Of a DNA stretch of 5,553 bases, positions 1 through 4,777 are shown one piece after another (the stretch's first letter is position 1; every line of letters starts with the position of its first letter). The notes under the pieces are model-generated. The model did no database searches, was not told where the DNA came from, and saw nothing but the letters and a program-made list of their open reading frames with translations. The stretch comes from an uncultured bacterium. GTDB taxonomy: Bacteria > Gemmatimonadota > Gemmatimonadetes > Palauibacterales > KS3-K002. The stretch is taken from NCBI GenBank assembly GCA_947581845.1, contig CANPVY010000242.1, positions 1 to 5,553 of the forward strand. Reading direction: 5' to 3'. The position numbers were made by a program, and so were the translations under genes.

Positions 1-60
1 GCTTTAGTGGGCGATATTGCTGAACTTTGCGGGTCTGCGGGCGGCGGAGCCGCGCATTAA
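1..60 (+). CDS. possible C-terminal end of an upstream gene (partial)
   Basis: In the frame beginning at base 1 the window opens with 19 sense codons and a TAA at 58-60, reading ALVGDIAELCGSAGGGAAH. The residues look like an ordinary tail (a short amphipathic stretch, then Gly/Ala-rich), and the stop lies 17 bases before the PTPS start, as expected for tightly packed genes on one strand. There is too little sequence to name a family, and the other two frames are not excluded as the true tail. Treat it as a hint that transcription may enter from the left. Confidence 0.3.
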   Translation, partial: ALVGDIAELCGSAGGGAAH

Positions 61-77
61 TGTCAGCTGGATGACCA

Positions 78-491
78 ATGCCGATCGTACGCGTGACCCG
101 GCGGCTCCATTTCAGTGCCGGCCACCGCCTGCACAATCCGGAGCTGTCGGACGAGCAGAACCGGGAGATCTACGGGCTGTGCAACAACCCGAGCGGGCAC
201 GGTCATAATTATGGGCTCGAGGTGACGCTCAGGGGCGAGGTGGATCCGAAGACGGGATACGTCTTCGATCTGAAGCGGCTGAAAGAGGCGGTTGAGGACG
301 CGGTTCTGCGGGACGTGGATCACGCCAATCTCAACGTGGATGTGCCCTGGCTGGAAGGCGTAGTTCCGACGGCGGAGAACATCGCCGTGCGGATCTGGCA
401 GCGACTCGAGCAGGTGCTGCCGCAAGGCATGCTGGAGCGGGTGGTCATATCGGAGTCGGAGCGCAACCTGGTGGAGTACTGCGGCGAATGA
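78..491 (+). CDS. ptpS: 6-pyruvoyl-tetrahydropterin synthase family protein (PTPS/QueD superfamily, COG0720)
   Basis: This is a 137-aa single-domain protein of normal family length. PTPS enzymes convert 7,8-dihydroneopterin triphosphate to 6-pyruvoyl-tetrahydropterin; QueD relatives make 6-carboxy-tetrahydropterin for queuosine. Visible residues are the zinc ligands H16, H41 and H43, the catalytic Cys35 in CNNPSGHGHNY (35-45), the Asp-His pair D81-H82 of the catalytic relay, and E126 in the SESERN segment, the expected pterin-anchoring glutamate. The C-x5-HGH spacing is that of animal PTPS and of the bacterial PTPS-II group linked to biopterin; classical QueD has C-x3-HGH. Automated pipelines would probably still label it queD. 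The start is ATG 78 because an in-frame TGA at 72-74 excludes anything upstream; no strong Shine-Dalgarno is seen. It lies 86 bp before folE, whose product supplies its substrate. The family is certain; the BH4-type role is inferred. Confidence 0.93.
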   Translation: MPIVRVTRRLHFSAGHRLHNPELSDEQNREIYGLCNNPSGHGHNYGLEVTLRGEVDPKTGYVFDLKRLKEAVEDAVLRDVDHANLNVDVPWLEGVVPTAENIAVRIWQRLEQVLPQGMLERVVISESERNLVEYCGE

Positions 492-518
492 CGAGTGCTG
501 CCGGGGGTTGCAAGCGCA

Positions 519-549
519 CGTCGCGGCGGTGAGGCGCGACGGAAGTCGT
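519..549 (+). promoter_or_regulatory. GC-rich hairpin pair in the PTPS-folE gap (mutually exclusive stems)
   Basis: In the gap between PTPS and folE, CGTCGCG (519-525) is perfectly complementary to CGCGACG (535-541), giving a 7-bp stem with a 9-nt loop. The right arm can instead pair downstream: CGAC (537-540) with GTCG (545-548) around a GGAA tetraloop, a GNRA-type loop, plus a possible G-U pair 536:549. The two folds share bases and cannot coexist. No run of T follows, so it is not a standard intrinsic terminator. It lies just ahead of the folE ribosome-binding region. A role in mRNA processing or folE translation is speculative; chance is possible in GC-rich DNA. Confidence 0.3.
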
Positions 550-557
550 CTTTGCCC

Positions 558-565
558 GGGAGGGA
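558..565 (+). promoter_or_regulatory. putative ribosome-binding site of folE
   Basis: The purine-rich GGGAGGGA contains a good anti-16S match (GGAGG-like), but it ends 12 bases before ATG 578, slightly longer than usual. It is the only credible Shine-Dalgarno ahead of this start. The AGGAG at 583-587 lies inside the gene and has no in-frame start codon at a suitable distance after it, so ATG 578 stands. Confidence 0.5.
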
Positions 566-577
566 ATCAGAGAGTCA

Positions 578-1204
578 ATGTCAGGAGAACCGAGTCAGGG
601 CGCTGGCGGGACCGTTGACGCTTTACTGGAGACGGGAGCGTTGAGCCTGCGGGAGCTCGTACGCGCTCAGCTCTGCCTGCTGGGTGAGGATCCAGGGCGT
701 CCGGGACTGCGGCGGACGCCGGAACGCGTGGAGGAGTCGCTGCGCTGGCTGACGCGCGGTTACGAGATGGATCTAGAGCAGGTGATCGGTGATGGGGTGT
801 TCGAGGCCGAGCACGATGAGATGGTGATCGTGAAGGACATCGAGCTGTACTCGTTGTGCGAGCACCACCTGCTGCCGTTCTTCGGCAAAGCGCACATCGC
901 ATACATCCCGGACGGTAGGATCGTCGGGTTCAGTAAGCTGCCGCGCATCGTGGAGGTGTTCTCCCGGCGTCTGCAGGTCCAGGAGCGACTGACGGATCAG
1001 ATCGCGCGGGCGATTCAGGAGATGGTGAGACCCAAGGGTGTGGGGGTGGTGATCGAGGCAGCTCACCTCTGCATGATGATGCGGGGCGTGGAGAAGCAGA
1101 ACTCGAGGACCATCACCAGCGCGGTACAGGGCGTCTTTCGGACCGACCAGCGAACCCGGGACGAATTCCTGAAGCTGGTGGCTGCCCACTGGCTAAGCGC
1201 GTGA
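578..1204 (+). CDS. folE: GTP cyclohydrolase I (type IA, zinc-dependent)
   Basis: This 208-aa cytosolic enzyme converts GTP to 7,8-dihydroneopterin triphosphate and formate, the first step of folate and tetrahydrobiopterin synthesis. Both family signatures are present: [20 protein letters not shown] (92-111) and [20 protein letters not shown] (119-138). The zinc ligands are C94, H97 and C165. H96 and H163 match the catalytic histidines (H112 and H179 in the E. coli numbering I recall), and Q135-E136 match the GTP-binding pair. The C-terminal [11 protein letters not shown] segment (168-178) is also typical. The first 20 or so residues are variable and Gly-rich. The zinc site argues against the metal-promiscuous type IB enzyme (FolE2). 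The gene lies between PTPS and an SDR and shares a 4-bp GTGA overlap with the latter, so the two are translationally coupled. That placement suggests a BH4-type pathway, but folate synthesis could use the same enzyme. Confidence 0.97.
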   Translation: MSGEPSQGAGGTVDALLETGALSLRELVRAQLCLLGEDPGRPGLRRTPERVEESLRWLTRGYEMDLEQVIGDGVFEAEHDEMVIVKDIELYSLCEHHLLPFFGKAHIAYIPDGRIVGFSKLPRIVEVFSRRLQVQERLTDQIARAIQEMVRPKGVGVVIEAAHLCMMMRGVEKQNSRTITSAVQGVFRTDQRTRDEFLKLVAAHWLSA

Positions 1205-1938
1205 CGCCGCGGCTGGAGCTGTCGGGGCGCCGAGTGCTGCTAACGGGTGCGACCGGCGGGCTGGGCCGGGTGCTGGCGGAGCGTTTGGCTGGTGGGGGAG
1301 CGGAGCTCGTGCTGATCGGGCGCCGCTCGGAGCCGCTAGAGCAGCTGGCGGTGCGAACGGGTGCCCGCGCGATTGTCGGCGACCTGACGGACGGGGAGTT
1401 CGTTGCGAGCCTGCGCGAGCAGGTGCGGGGAGTCTGGGGCGGGGCGCCGGACGTGCTGGTGAACAACGCGGGGGCCTTCGAGCTAGCGCCGTTCGCTGAG
1501 ACGGAGCCGTCGGCGTTCGAGCGCGTGCTTGCCGTCAACCTTCGGGCCCCATTCGAGCTCACCCGTGCCTGGTTGCCGGACATGCTGGCGCGGGGTTCAG
1601 GCCAGATCGTGAACGTTGGCTCGGTGGCGGGGCGTAAGGCGTTTCCGGGTAACGCGGCGTATTCCGCCTCGAAGTACGGACTGCGCGGTCTGCACGAGGT
1701 GCTGGTCGAGGAGCTGCGTGGTACGGGCCTGAAAGCGACCTGGATCGAGCCGTCGGCCATGGACACACCGCTGTGGGATCGCTTCGACACGGAGGGGCGG
1801 ATGGATCTGCCGGCGCGAGCGGAGATGCTCGAGCCGGGATCGGTGGCGGACGCGGTTTGTTTCGCGATCGCGCAACCGGACGCGGTTTCCGTGGAGGAGA
1901 TCGTGATCAGAGCGAACCCGGCGGCACGTCGCTGCTAA
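1201..1938 (+). CDS. short-chain dehydrogenase/reductase, probable sepiapterin-reductase-type enzyme
   Basis: A complete 245-aa classical SDR, presumably an NADPH-dependent cytosolic reductase. The Rossmann glycine motif TGATGGLG is at 15-22; the basic pair R41-R42 after the second strand favours NADPH over NADH; D61-L62 contacts adenine; NNAG is at 88-91; and the catalytic tetrad is N113, S141, Y154 and K158 (YSASK). The usual PG after the sixth strand is replaced by [11 protein letters not shown] (182-192). The tail VEEIVIRAN (231-239) and the 141-166 block resemble the Chlorobium sepiapterin reductase as I remember it (SVAATKAF, TPMW, VEEIILRP). That enzyme reduces 6-pyruvoyl-tetrahydropterin to a tetrahydrobiopterin. 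The GTG start overlaps the folE stop by four bases, so coupling is likely. The glycine motif is not the TGxxxRxG of FolM/pteridine reductase. The SDR family is certain. The pterin substrate is inferred; the main alternative is a generic 3-hydroxy-acid or ketoacyl reductase. Confidence 0.9.
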   Translation: MTPRLELSGRRVLLTGATGGLGRVLAERLAGGGAELVLIGRRSEPLEQLAVRTGARAIVGDLTDGEFVASLREQVRGVWGGAPDVLVNNAGAFELAPFAETEPSAFERVLAVNLRAPFELTRAWLPDMLARGSGQIVNVGSVAGRKAFPGNAAYSASKYGLRGLHEVLVEELRGTGLKATWIEPSAMDTPLWDRFDTEGRMDLPARAEMLEPGSVADAVCFAIAQPDAVSVEEIVIRANPAARRC

Positions 1939-1974
1939 GCGAGGCGCGGCGGAGCGGGCCTGGAGTTGCCAGTA

Positions 1975-1988
1975 GCGAGCCGACTCGC
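1975..1988 (+). other. small stem-loop in the SDR-M20 gap
   Basis: GCGAG (1975-1979) and CTCGC (1984-1988) form a perfect 5-bp stem around the loop CCGA, within the 76-bp gap after the SDR. No T-run follows, so it is unlikely to end transcription alone. It may only stabilise the mRNA end or be a chance fold. The rest of the gap has no convincing promoter, leaving open whether the next gene belongs to the same operon. Confidence 0.25.
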
Positions 1989-2014
1989 GGAACCTGCGAT
2001 CAGGTAAGTGGATC

Positions 2015-3262
2015 ATGGTGCAACAGCATCTGAGGAAGTTCCAGCGGATCAGCGCGACGAAGGGCGGCATCACGCGCCTGGGGCTCACGGAGTGGGAGGA
2101 TAAGGCGCATGCCGCGGCGGCGGCCGTGTTCGGGCGTAGCAAGCGGGTCAAGAAGATCCGAGACACCGCGGGCAACACGTTTCTGGTGAACGGGGACGGC
2201 CGAGGTCAGTACGTGGTCATGGGTTCGCACCTCGACAGCGTACCGAACGGCGGCTGGCTGGACGGCACGCTCGGGGTCGCCGCTGCGTTGTCTGCGATGC
2301 AGAAGGTTCTTGCCAAGCGCCGCCATGCGCCGGTGGCGGTGGCGATCTGGGCGGATGAGGAAGGTTACCGTTTCGGCAACGGGCTCTGGGGATCGCGGGC
2401 GTATGCGGGCGCAGTGAGCGAGGAGGAGTTGCTGTTGAGCGACCGCGACGGAACGATGCTGGCGGAGGTGCTGGCGGAGCGTGGCCTGCAGAAGAGGCCG
2501 AGACGGAGCCGAGAGACAGGCGAACTGCGCGCGAGGTTCGTGTACAAGCGGCCGCTCGAGATCGCGGTTTACGCCGAGGCACATATCGAGCAAGGCGGAC
2601 GGCTGATCGAAGCCAACAAGCGCATCGGGCTGGTCACCCAGGTGGCCGGCATGCGACGCTGGCGACTCGAGAGCCGTGGTGAGACCAATCATGCCGGCAC
2701 GACGCCGATGCGTGAGCGTCGGGACGCTCTGGTGCCGGTCGCAGGCATGGTAGGGCGGCTGCCGCAGTTGGTGAGGGGGTTGGAGAGCGGAGTGATCACC
2801 TGCGGAGCGATGGGAGTCGAGCCCGGAGTGGCGAACGTGATCCCCGACCGGGCGTGGGCAATCGTGGAGCACCGCGCGGCGAGTGAACGAGATCAGGATG
2901 AGATCGCCCGCCGGCTGAAGGAGCTGGTGGCGACGACGGGGCCACGCGCACCAGGTGTCGGTCTGGAGATGATCCCGATCTCAGAGATGCGGCCCACCAG
3001 GCTCTCGGAGCAAGTAACCGAGCGCCTGGAGGCCGTCTGCAAGAAAGTGGACGCCGAGTCGATGCGTATGGTATCGATGGCTGCTCACGATGCGATGATT
3101 GTGGCACGGGTCGCGCCAGCGGGCCTCTTCTTCATCCCCAGCCTGAGGGGGGTCAGTCACCGCCCCGATGAGGACTCGCGCCGCGAGGACATCAAGTTGG
3201 CAGGCGAGATCCTCTATCGCTGGGCGCTGGCCGAAGTCGAGAGTGTTCTACGAGCTGACTGA
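2015..3262 (+). CDS. M20-family Zn-dependent amidohydrolase (N-carbamoyl-L-amino-acid hydrolase / allantoate amidohydrolase type)
   Basis: A 415-aa enzyme of full family length. Relatives hydrolyse the carbamoyl or ureido C-N bond of N-carbamoyl amino acids, ureidopropionate or allantoate, usually as dimers with two metal ions. The expected ligands are visible: H72 in GSHLDSVPNGG (70-80), bridging D83 in DGTLG, catalytic E115 and ligand E116 in DEEGYRFG (114-121), H190 in EAHIEQGG (188-195), and H382 in GVSHRPDE (379-386). The dimerisation lid is marked by NHAGTTPMRERRDA (225-238) and the N274/R287 region. The family's usual SGAGHDA reads SMAAHDA (354-360), keeping H358-D359. No signal peptide is seen, so it is probably cytosolic. 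ATG 2015 is supported by an N-terminus that aligns with the family from about residue 5 (KGGITRLGLT), although only a weak AAGTGG precedes it. The exact substrate cannot be told, and no hydantoinase, purine or pyrimidine catabolism gene is adjacent in the window. Confidence 0.92.
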   Translation: MVQQHLRKFQRISATKGGITRLGLTEWEDKAHAAAAAVFGRSKRVKKIRDTAGNTFLVNGDGRGQYVVMGSHLDSVPNGGWLDGTLGVAAALSAMQKVLAKRRHAPVAVAIWADEEGYRFGNGLWGSRAYAGAVSEEELLLSDRDGTMLAEVLAERGLQKRPRRSRETGELRARFVYKRPLEIAVYAEAHIEQGGRLIEANKRIGLVTQVAGMRRWRLESRGETNHAGTTPMRERRDALVPVAGMVGRLPQLVRGLESGVITCGAMGVEPGVANVIPDRAWAIVEHRAASERDQDEIARRLKELVATTGPRAPGVGLEMIPISEMRPTRLSEQVTERLEAVCKKVDAESMRMVSMAAHDAMIVARVAPAGLFFIPSLRGVSHRPDEDSRREDIKLAGEILYRWALAEVESVLRAD

Positions 3263-3884
3263 TCTGCTGACTTGCCCTCGCTGCGGTCCCGCGCACGGCC
3301 TCGTACTGCTCGTGCAGGAGGTCGACGATCGCCGGGTGCAGCGCGGCTGGCTCGGTTGCCCTGATTGCCGAACCGACTACCCGGTTACGGACGGTGTAGC
3401 CGACCTGCGGCTGCATCCACAGACCGGTCCTCAGGCGCGCCCACCGCACCAGGATGAGGAGCTCGCGCTCCAGATCGTGGCTCTCTCCGGGCTGGCAGAG
3501 GAGCGGGGCTACCTGCTGCTGGACGAGCGCTTGGCGCATACCGCCCATGCCGTGGCCGAGCTGGCGCCAGCCCTGGAGGTGATCAGCGTGAGCCCGGCAG
3601 CGGAGGGCTCCCGCGGAGAGCGTGGGGTGAGCCGGGTCCTCTCAGAGCTACGTTTCCCGCTGGTCGAATATCGACTGCCTGCCGTGGCGATCGCACCGGG
3701 CGGCGACCGGGAGCTGGTCGCCGCGGCAGCGCGCAGGATCGCGCCGGGAGGGCGCTTGTTGCTGTTTGACGCTGGGGATGAGGATCTCGAAGAGGTCGAG
3801 GCGTCGGGTCTCGTGATCCTGGCGGCAGAGCGCCGCACAGCCGTGGCGGAGAGAGAGCTCGAGTCCGTGGCAGGTCTGGGGTGA
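3243..3884 (+). CDS. Trm112-like zinc-ribbon protein with a degenerate methyltransferase-like C-terminal domain
   Basis: A 213-aa protein when read from GTG 3243. Residues 5-56 form a Trm112-like zinc ribbon: LTDLLTCPRC with C11/C14, then CPDC with C39/C42, then DYPVTDGVADLR (45-56), the classic tail of the motif. Trm112 proteins bind and activate class I methyltransferases. After an Ala/Pro/Gln linker, residues 72-200 look like a Rossmann methyltransferase: strand-like YLLLDE (90-95) where motif I should be, EVISVSP (112-118) as motif II, and RRIAPGGRLLLFDAG (164-178), the normal post-motif block. The glycine-rich SAM loop (GxGxG) is absent, suggesting a non-catalytic or partner-dependent domain. 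An in-frame ATG at 3168 exists, but it would overlap the M20 gene by 95 bp with unlike-family, Arg/Ser-rich sequence. GTG 3243 begins right at the domain and overlaps by 20 bp. The zinc ribbon is firm; the fold of the rest is inferred. Confidence 0.82.
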   Translation: MFYELTDLLTCPRCGPAHGLVLLVQEVDDRRVQRGWLGCPDCRTDYPVTDGVADLRLHPQTGPQARPPHQDEELALQIVALSGLAEERGYLLLDERLAHTAHAVAELAPALEVISVSPAAEGSRGERGVSRVLSELRFPLVEYRLPAVAIAPGGDRELVAAAARRIAPGGRLLLFDAGDEDLEEVEASGLVILAAERRTAVAERELESVAGLG

Positions 3885-3943
3885 CGATATTCTCGCGTAA
3901 GCACGGATCGAGTGGGCAGTGCCACGTGGGGGCTGGACTCGCG

Positions 3944-3973
3944 TTTGCATCACCCGACGGTAGTCGCTAGGAT
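3944..3973 (+). promoter_or_regulatory. candidate sigma-70-type promoter ahead of the holin-like gene
   Basis: TTTGCA (3944-3949, 4 of 6 to TTGACA) and TAGGAT (3968-3973, 4 of 6 to TATAAT) are separated by 18 bp in the 126-bp gap after the Trm112-like gene. Transcription would start near 3980, about 30 bases ahead of ATG 4011. This is the longest gap in the window and the likeliest place for a new transcription unit. Neither box is strong, and the organism's consensus is unknown. Confidence 0.4.
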
Positions 3974-3997
3974 GCCGCGTGCGTCGCCGCGTTCTGC

Positions 3998-4005
3998 AAA
4001 GGAGG
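3998..4005 (+). promoter_or_regulatory. strong Shine-Dalgarno of the holin-like gene
   Basis: AAAGGAGG matches the anti-16S consensus almost completely and ends five bases before ATG 4011. It is by far the best ribosome-binding site in the window. It fixes the start at 4011, rather than the in-frame ATGs at 3912 or 3972, and predicts strong translation of this small membrane protein. Confidence 0.85.
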
Positions 4006-4010
4006 CTGGC

Positions 4011-4280
4011 ATGAAACTGGAGGCGAAGTGGTTTGGCCTGGCGTGTGGAGTGGTTCTCGGCGTGGTGGGCTTCGTGGGCACACTGCTCTCGCTATGGTTC
4101 GGCCAAGGCCAGACGATCACGTTGCTGTCCGCGTTCTACGCGGGCTACAGCTGGAGCTTCATCGGGTCACTGTTGGCTCTGGTCTGGGGCCTGATCTACG
4201 GTTTCGTCGCCGGTTGGCTGCTCGCGACCATCTACAACAGTCTGGCGAGTGGAGCTGGTACCCCGGGTAGCGGGGGCTAG
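4011..4280 (+). CDS. small two-helix membrane protein, 'bacteriophage holin'-like family
   Basis: An 89-aa hydrophobic protein. A short Lys/Glu N-terminus (MKLEAKW) leads into a first transmembrane helix at about 8-30. A short polar loop with WFGQGQ (28-33) follows, then the motif FYAGYSWSFIGS (42-53), a second helix at about 52-76, and a Gly/Ser/Pro tail. The AGYSxSxxGS block followed by a Gly-rich helix ending in ATIYN matches, from memory, a family of small chromosomal proteins that databases label 'bacteriophage holin', although they are common outside prophages. No endolysin, spanin or other phage gene is nearby, so lysis is not supported; a housekeeping membrane role is likelier. The start is set by the AAAGGAGG at 3998-4005. 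It is followed after 42 bp by a TPR protein and then an acyl-CoA ligase, probably as one transcript. The molecular function is unknown. Confidence 0.8.
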   Translation: MKLEAKWFGLACGVVLGVVGFVGTLLSLWFGQGQTITLLSAFYAGYSWSFIGSLLALVWGLIYGFVAGWLLATIYNSLASGAGTPGSGG

Positions 4281-4322
4281 CCGGCGGCGCGCCCACAGGT
4301 GTGCGGGCCCGGGCGTTAGGGC

Positions 4323-4775
4323 ATGGGATGGTGGCCGTTTTCGCGAGGTGCCGGAGGGCTGGGCGAGCCTCCTGACTACTACCGCGAGGGGCTCAAGCTC
4401 GCGAATCAGCAAAAGTACCACGAAGCGCTGACATCGTTTCGCTTGGCTCTCAGGCAGCGGCCGGGCGATGCGGAGATCATGCAGCAGATGGCCGTCGTCT
4501 ACACGCACATCGGCATGCCCGAAGAAGCGGTCAAGTTCTACGAGGAGGCCATCAAGACTCGGCAGGACTCGCCGGCCGCACATTACGGCTTGGCGTTCTT
4601 GCTTTTGCATCGCGGAGACACGCCAGGCGCACGCTGGCATTTACAGGCGTTCCTGCAACAGCCGCCCAGCGACGAGGGGGCTGCCGCCCATATCGAGCAC
4701 GCGCGCAGAACGCTGCAGCAGCTCGAGGCTGGCGGCATCGCAGAGGGAGAAATCGACGCCTGGGGTGGAGAGTAG
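4323..4775 (+). CDS. tetratricopeptide-repeat (TPR) protein
   Basis: A 150-aa protein built of about three TPR units. The first is 18-49 (DYYREGLKL, Y32, A35-L36, F39, A42, P47), the second 52-83 (MAVVYTHIG, EEA 67-69, F72-Y73, A76-I77) and the third 84-117 (PAAHYGLAFLLLHRGD, A103, L107, P114). A further helix lies at 119-134, and the tail is acidic and Gly-rich (135-150). The repeats keep the small/large residue spacing of TPR helix pairs, a scaffold for protein-protein contacts. The N-terminal MGWWPFSRGAGG is short and not a convincing signal peptide, though WWPF could touch the membrane. No strong Shine-Dalgarno precedes ATG 4323, only an AGGGC. Its stop is two bases from the ligase TTG, implying translational coupling, so a role tied to that enzyme or to the preceding membrane protein is possible. 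Partner and function are unknown. Confidence 0.88.
   Translation: MGWWPFSRGAGGLGEPPDYYREGLKLANQQKYHEALTSFRLALRQRPGDAEIMQQMAVVYTHIGMPEEAVKFYEEAIKTRQDSPAAHYGLAFLLLHRGDTPGARWHLQAFLQQPPSDEGAAAHIEHARRTLQQLEAGGIAEGEIDAWGGE
4764..4770 (+). promoter_or_regulatory. putative ribosome-binding site of the acyl-CoA ligase
   Basis: GGTGGAG sits inside the last codons of the TPR gene and ends seven bases before TTG 4778. The good match and spacing support TTG as the start codon of the ligase. No in-frame ATG or GTG occurs between there and the start of the conserved domain. Confidence 0.55.
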
Positions 4776-4777
4776 CC

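Noticed and set aside
56..61. ATTAAT as a -10 box ahead of PTPS
   Set aside because: No -35-like box at 16-19 bp spacing, and it would place the transcript start only a few bases before the start codon.
17..208. 63-codon + strand frame spanning the PTPS start
   Set aside because: It covers the PTPS N-terminus in another frame, ends in Arg/Pro-rich sequence and has no family features.
1113..1790. 225-codon minus-strand open frame opposite folE and the SDR
   Set aside because: Ser/Arg/Pro-rich low-complexity translation with no motif; a shadow of the well-supported + strand genes.
78..1938. Queuosine (preQ0) or folate biosynthesis cluster
   Set aside because: Only the shared early enzymes are present; no queE, queC, queF, folB, folK or folP is visible, and the PTPS motif spacing is not QueD-like. 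Not fully excluded, because genes outside the window are unseen.
1966..1994. TTGCCA as a -35 box for a promoter of the M20 gene
   Set aside because: No acceptable -10 box lies 16-19 bases downstream; the sequence there is GC-rich with no TATAAT likeness.
1773..2033. 86-codon + strand frame across the SDR end and the following gap
   Set aside because: Gly/Arg-rich out-of-frame translation; the SDR frame is clearly coding up to 1938.
2000..2872. 290-codon open frame on the minus strand opposite the M20 gene
   Set aside because: It is rich in Arg, His, Leu and Pro, shows no recognisable motif, and lies opposite a gene with all catalytic residues intact. Long antisense frames are expected in GC-rich coding DNA.
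3168..3242. Longer N-terminus for the Trm112-like protein from ATG 3168
   Set aside because: The extra 25 residues are Arg/Ser-rich, precede a domain that normally begins at the N-terminus, and would force a 95-bp overlap with the M20 gene.
3922..3929. Perfect 8-bp palindrome CCACGTGG as a possible operator
   Set aside because: Single short palindrome in GC-rich DNA, just upstream of the candidate promoter but with no second copy; not enough to call a binding site.
3912..4010. Longer N-terminus for the holin-like protein from ATG 3912
   Set aside because: The extension contains the candidate promoter and the AAAGGAGG ribosome-binding site, which points to ATG 4011.
4291..4308. Possible terminator hairpin between the holin-like and TPR genes
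   Set aside because: The best fold is GCCC/GGGC with a bulge and a very small loop, and there is no T-run.
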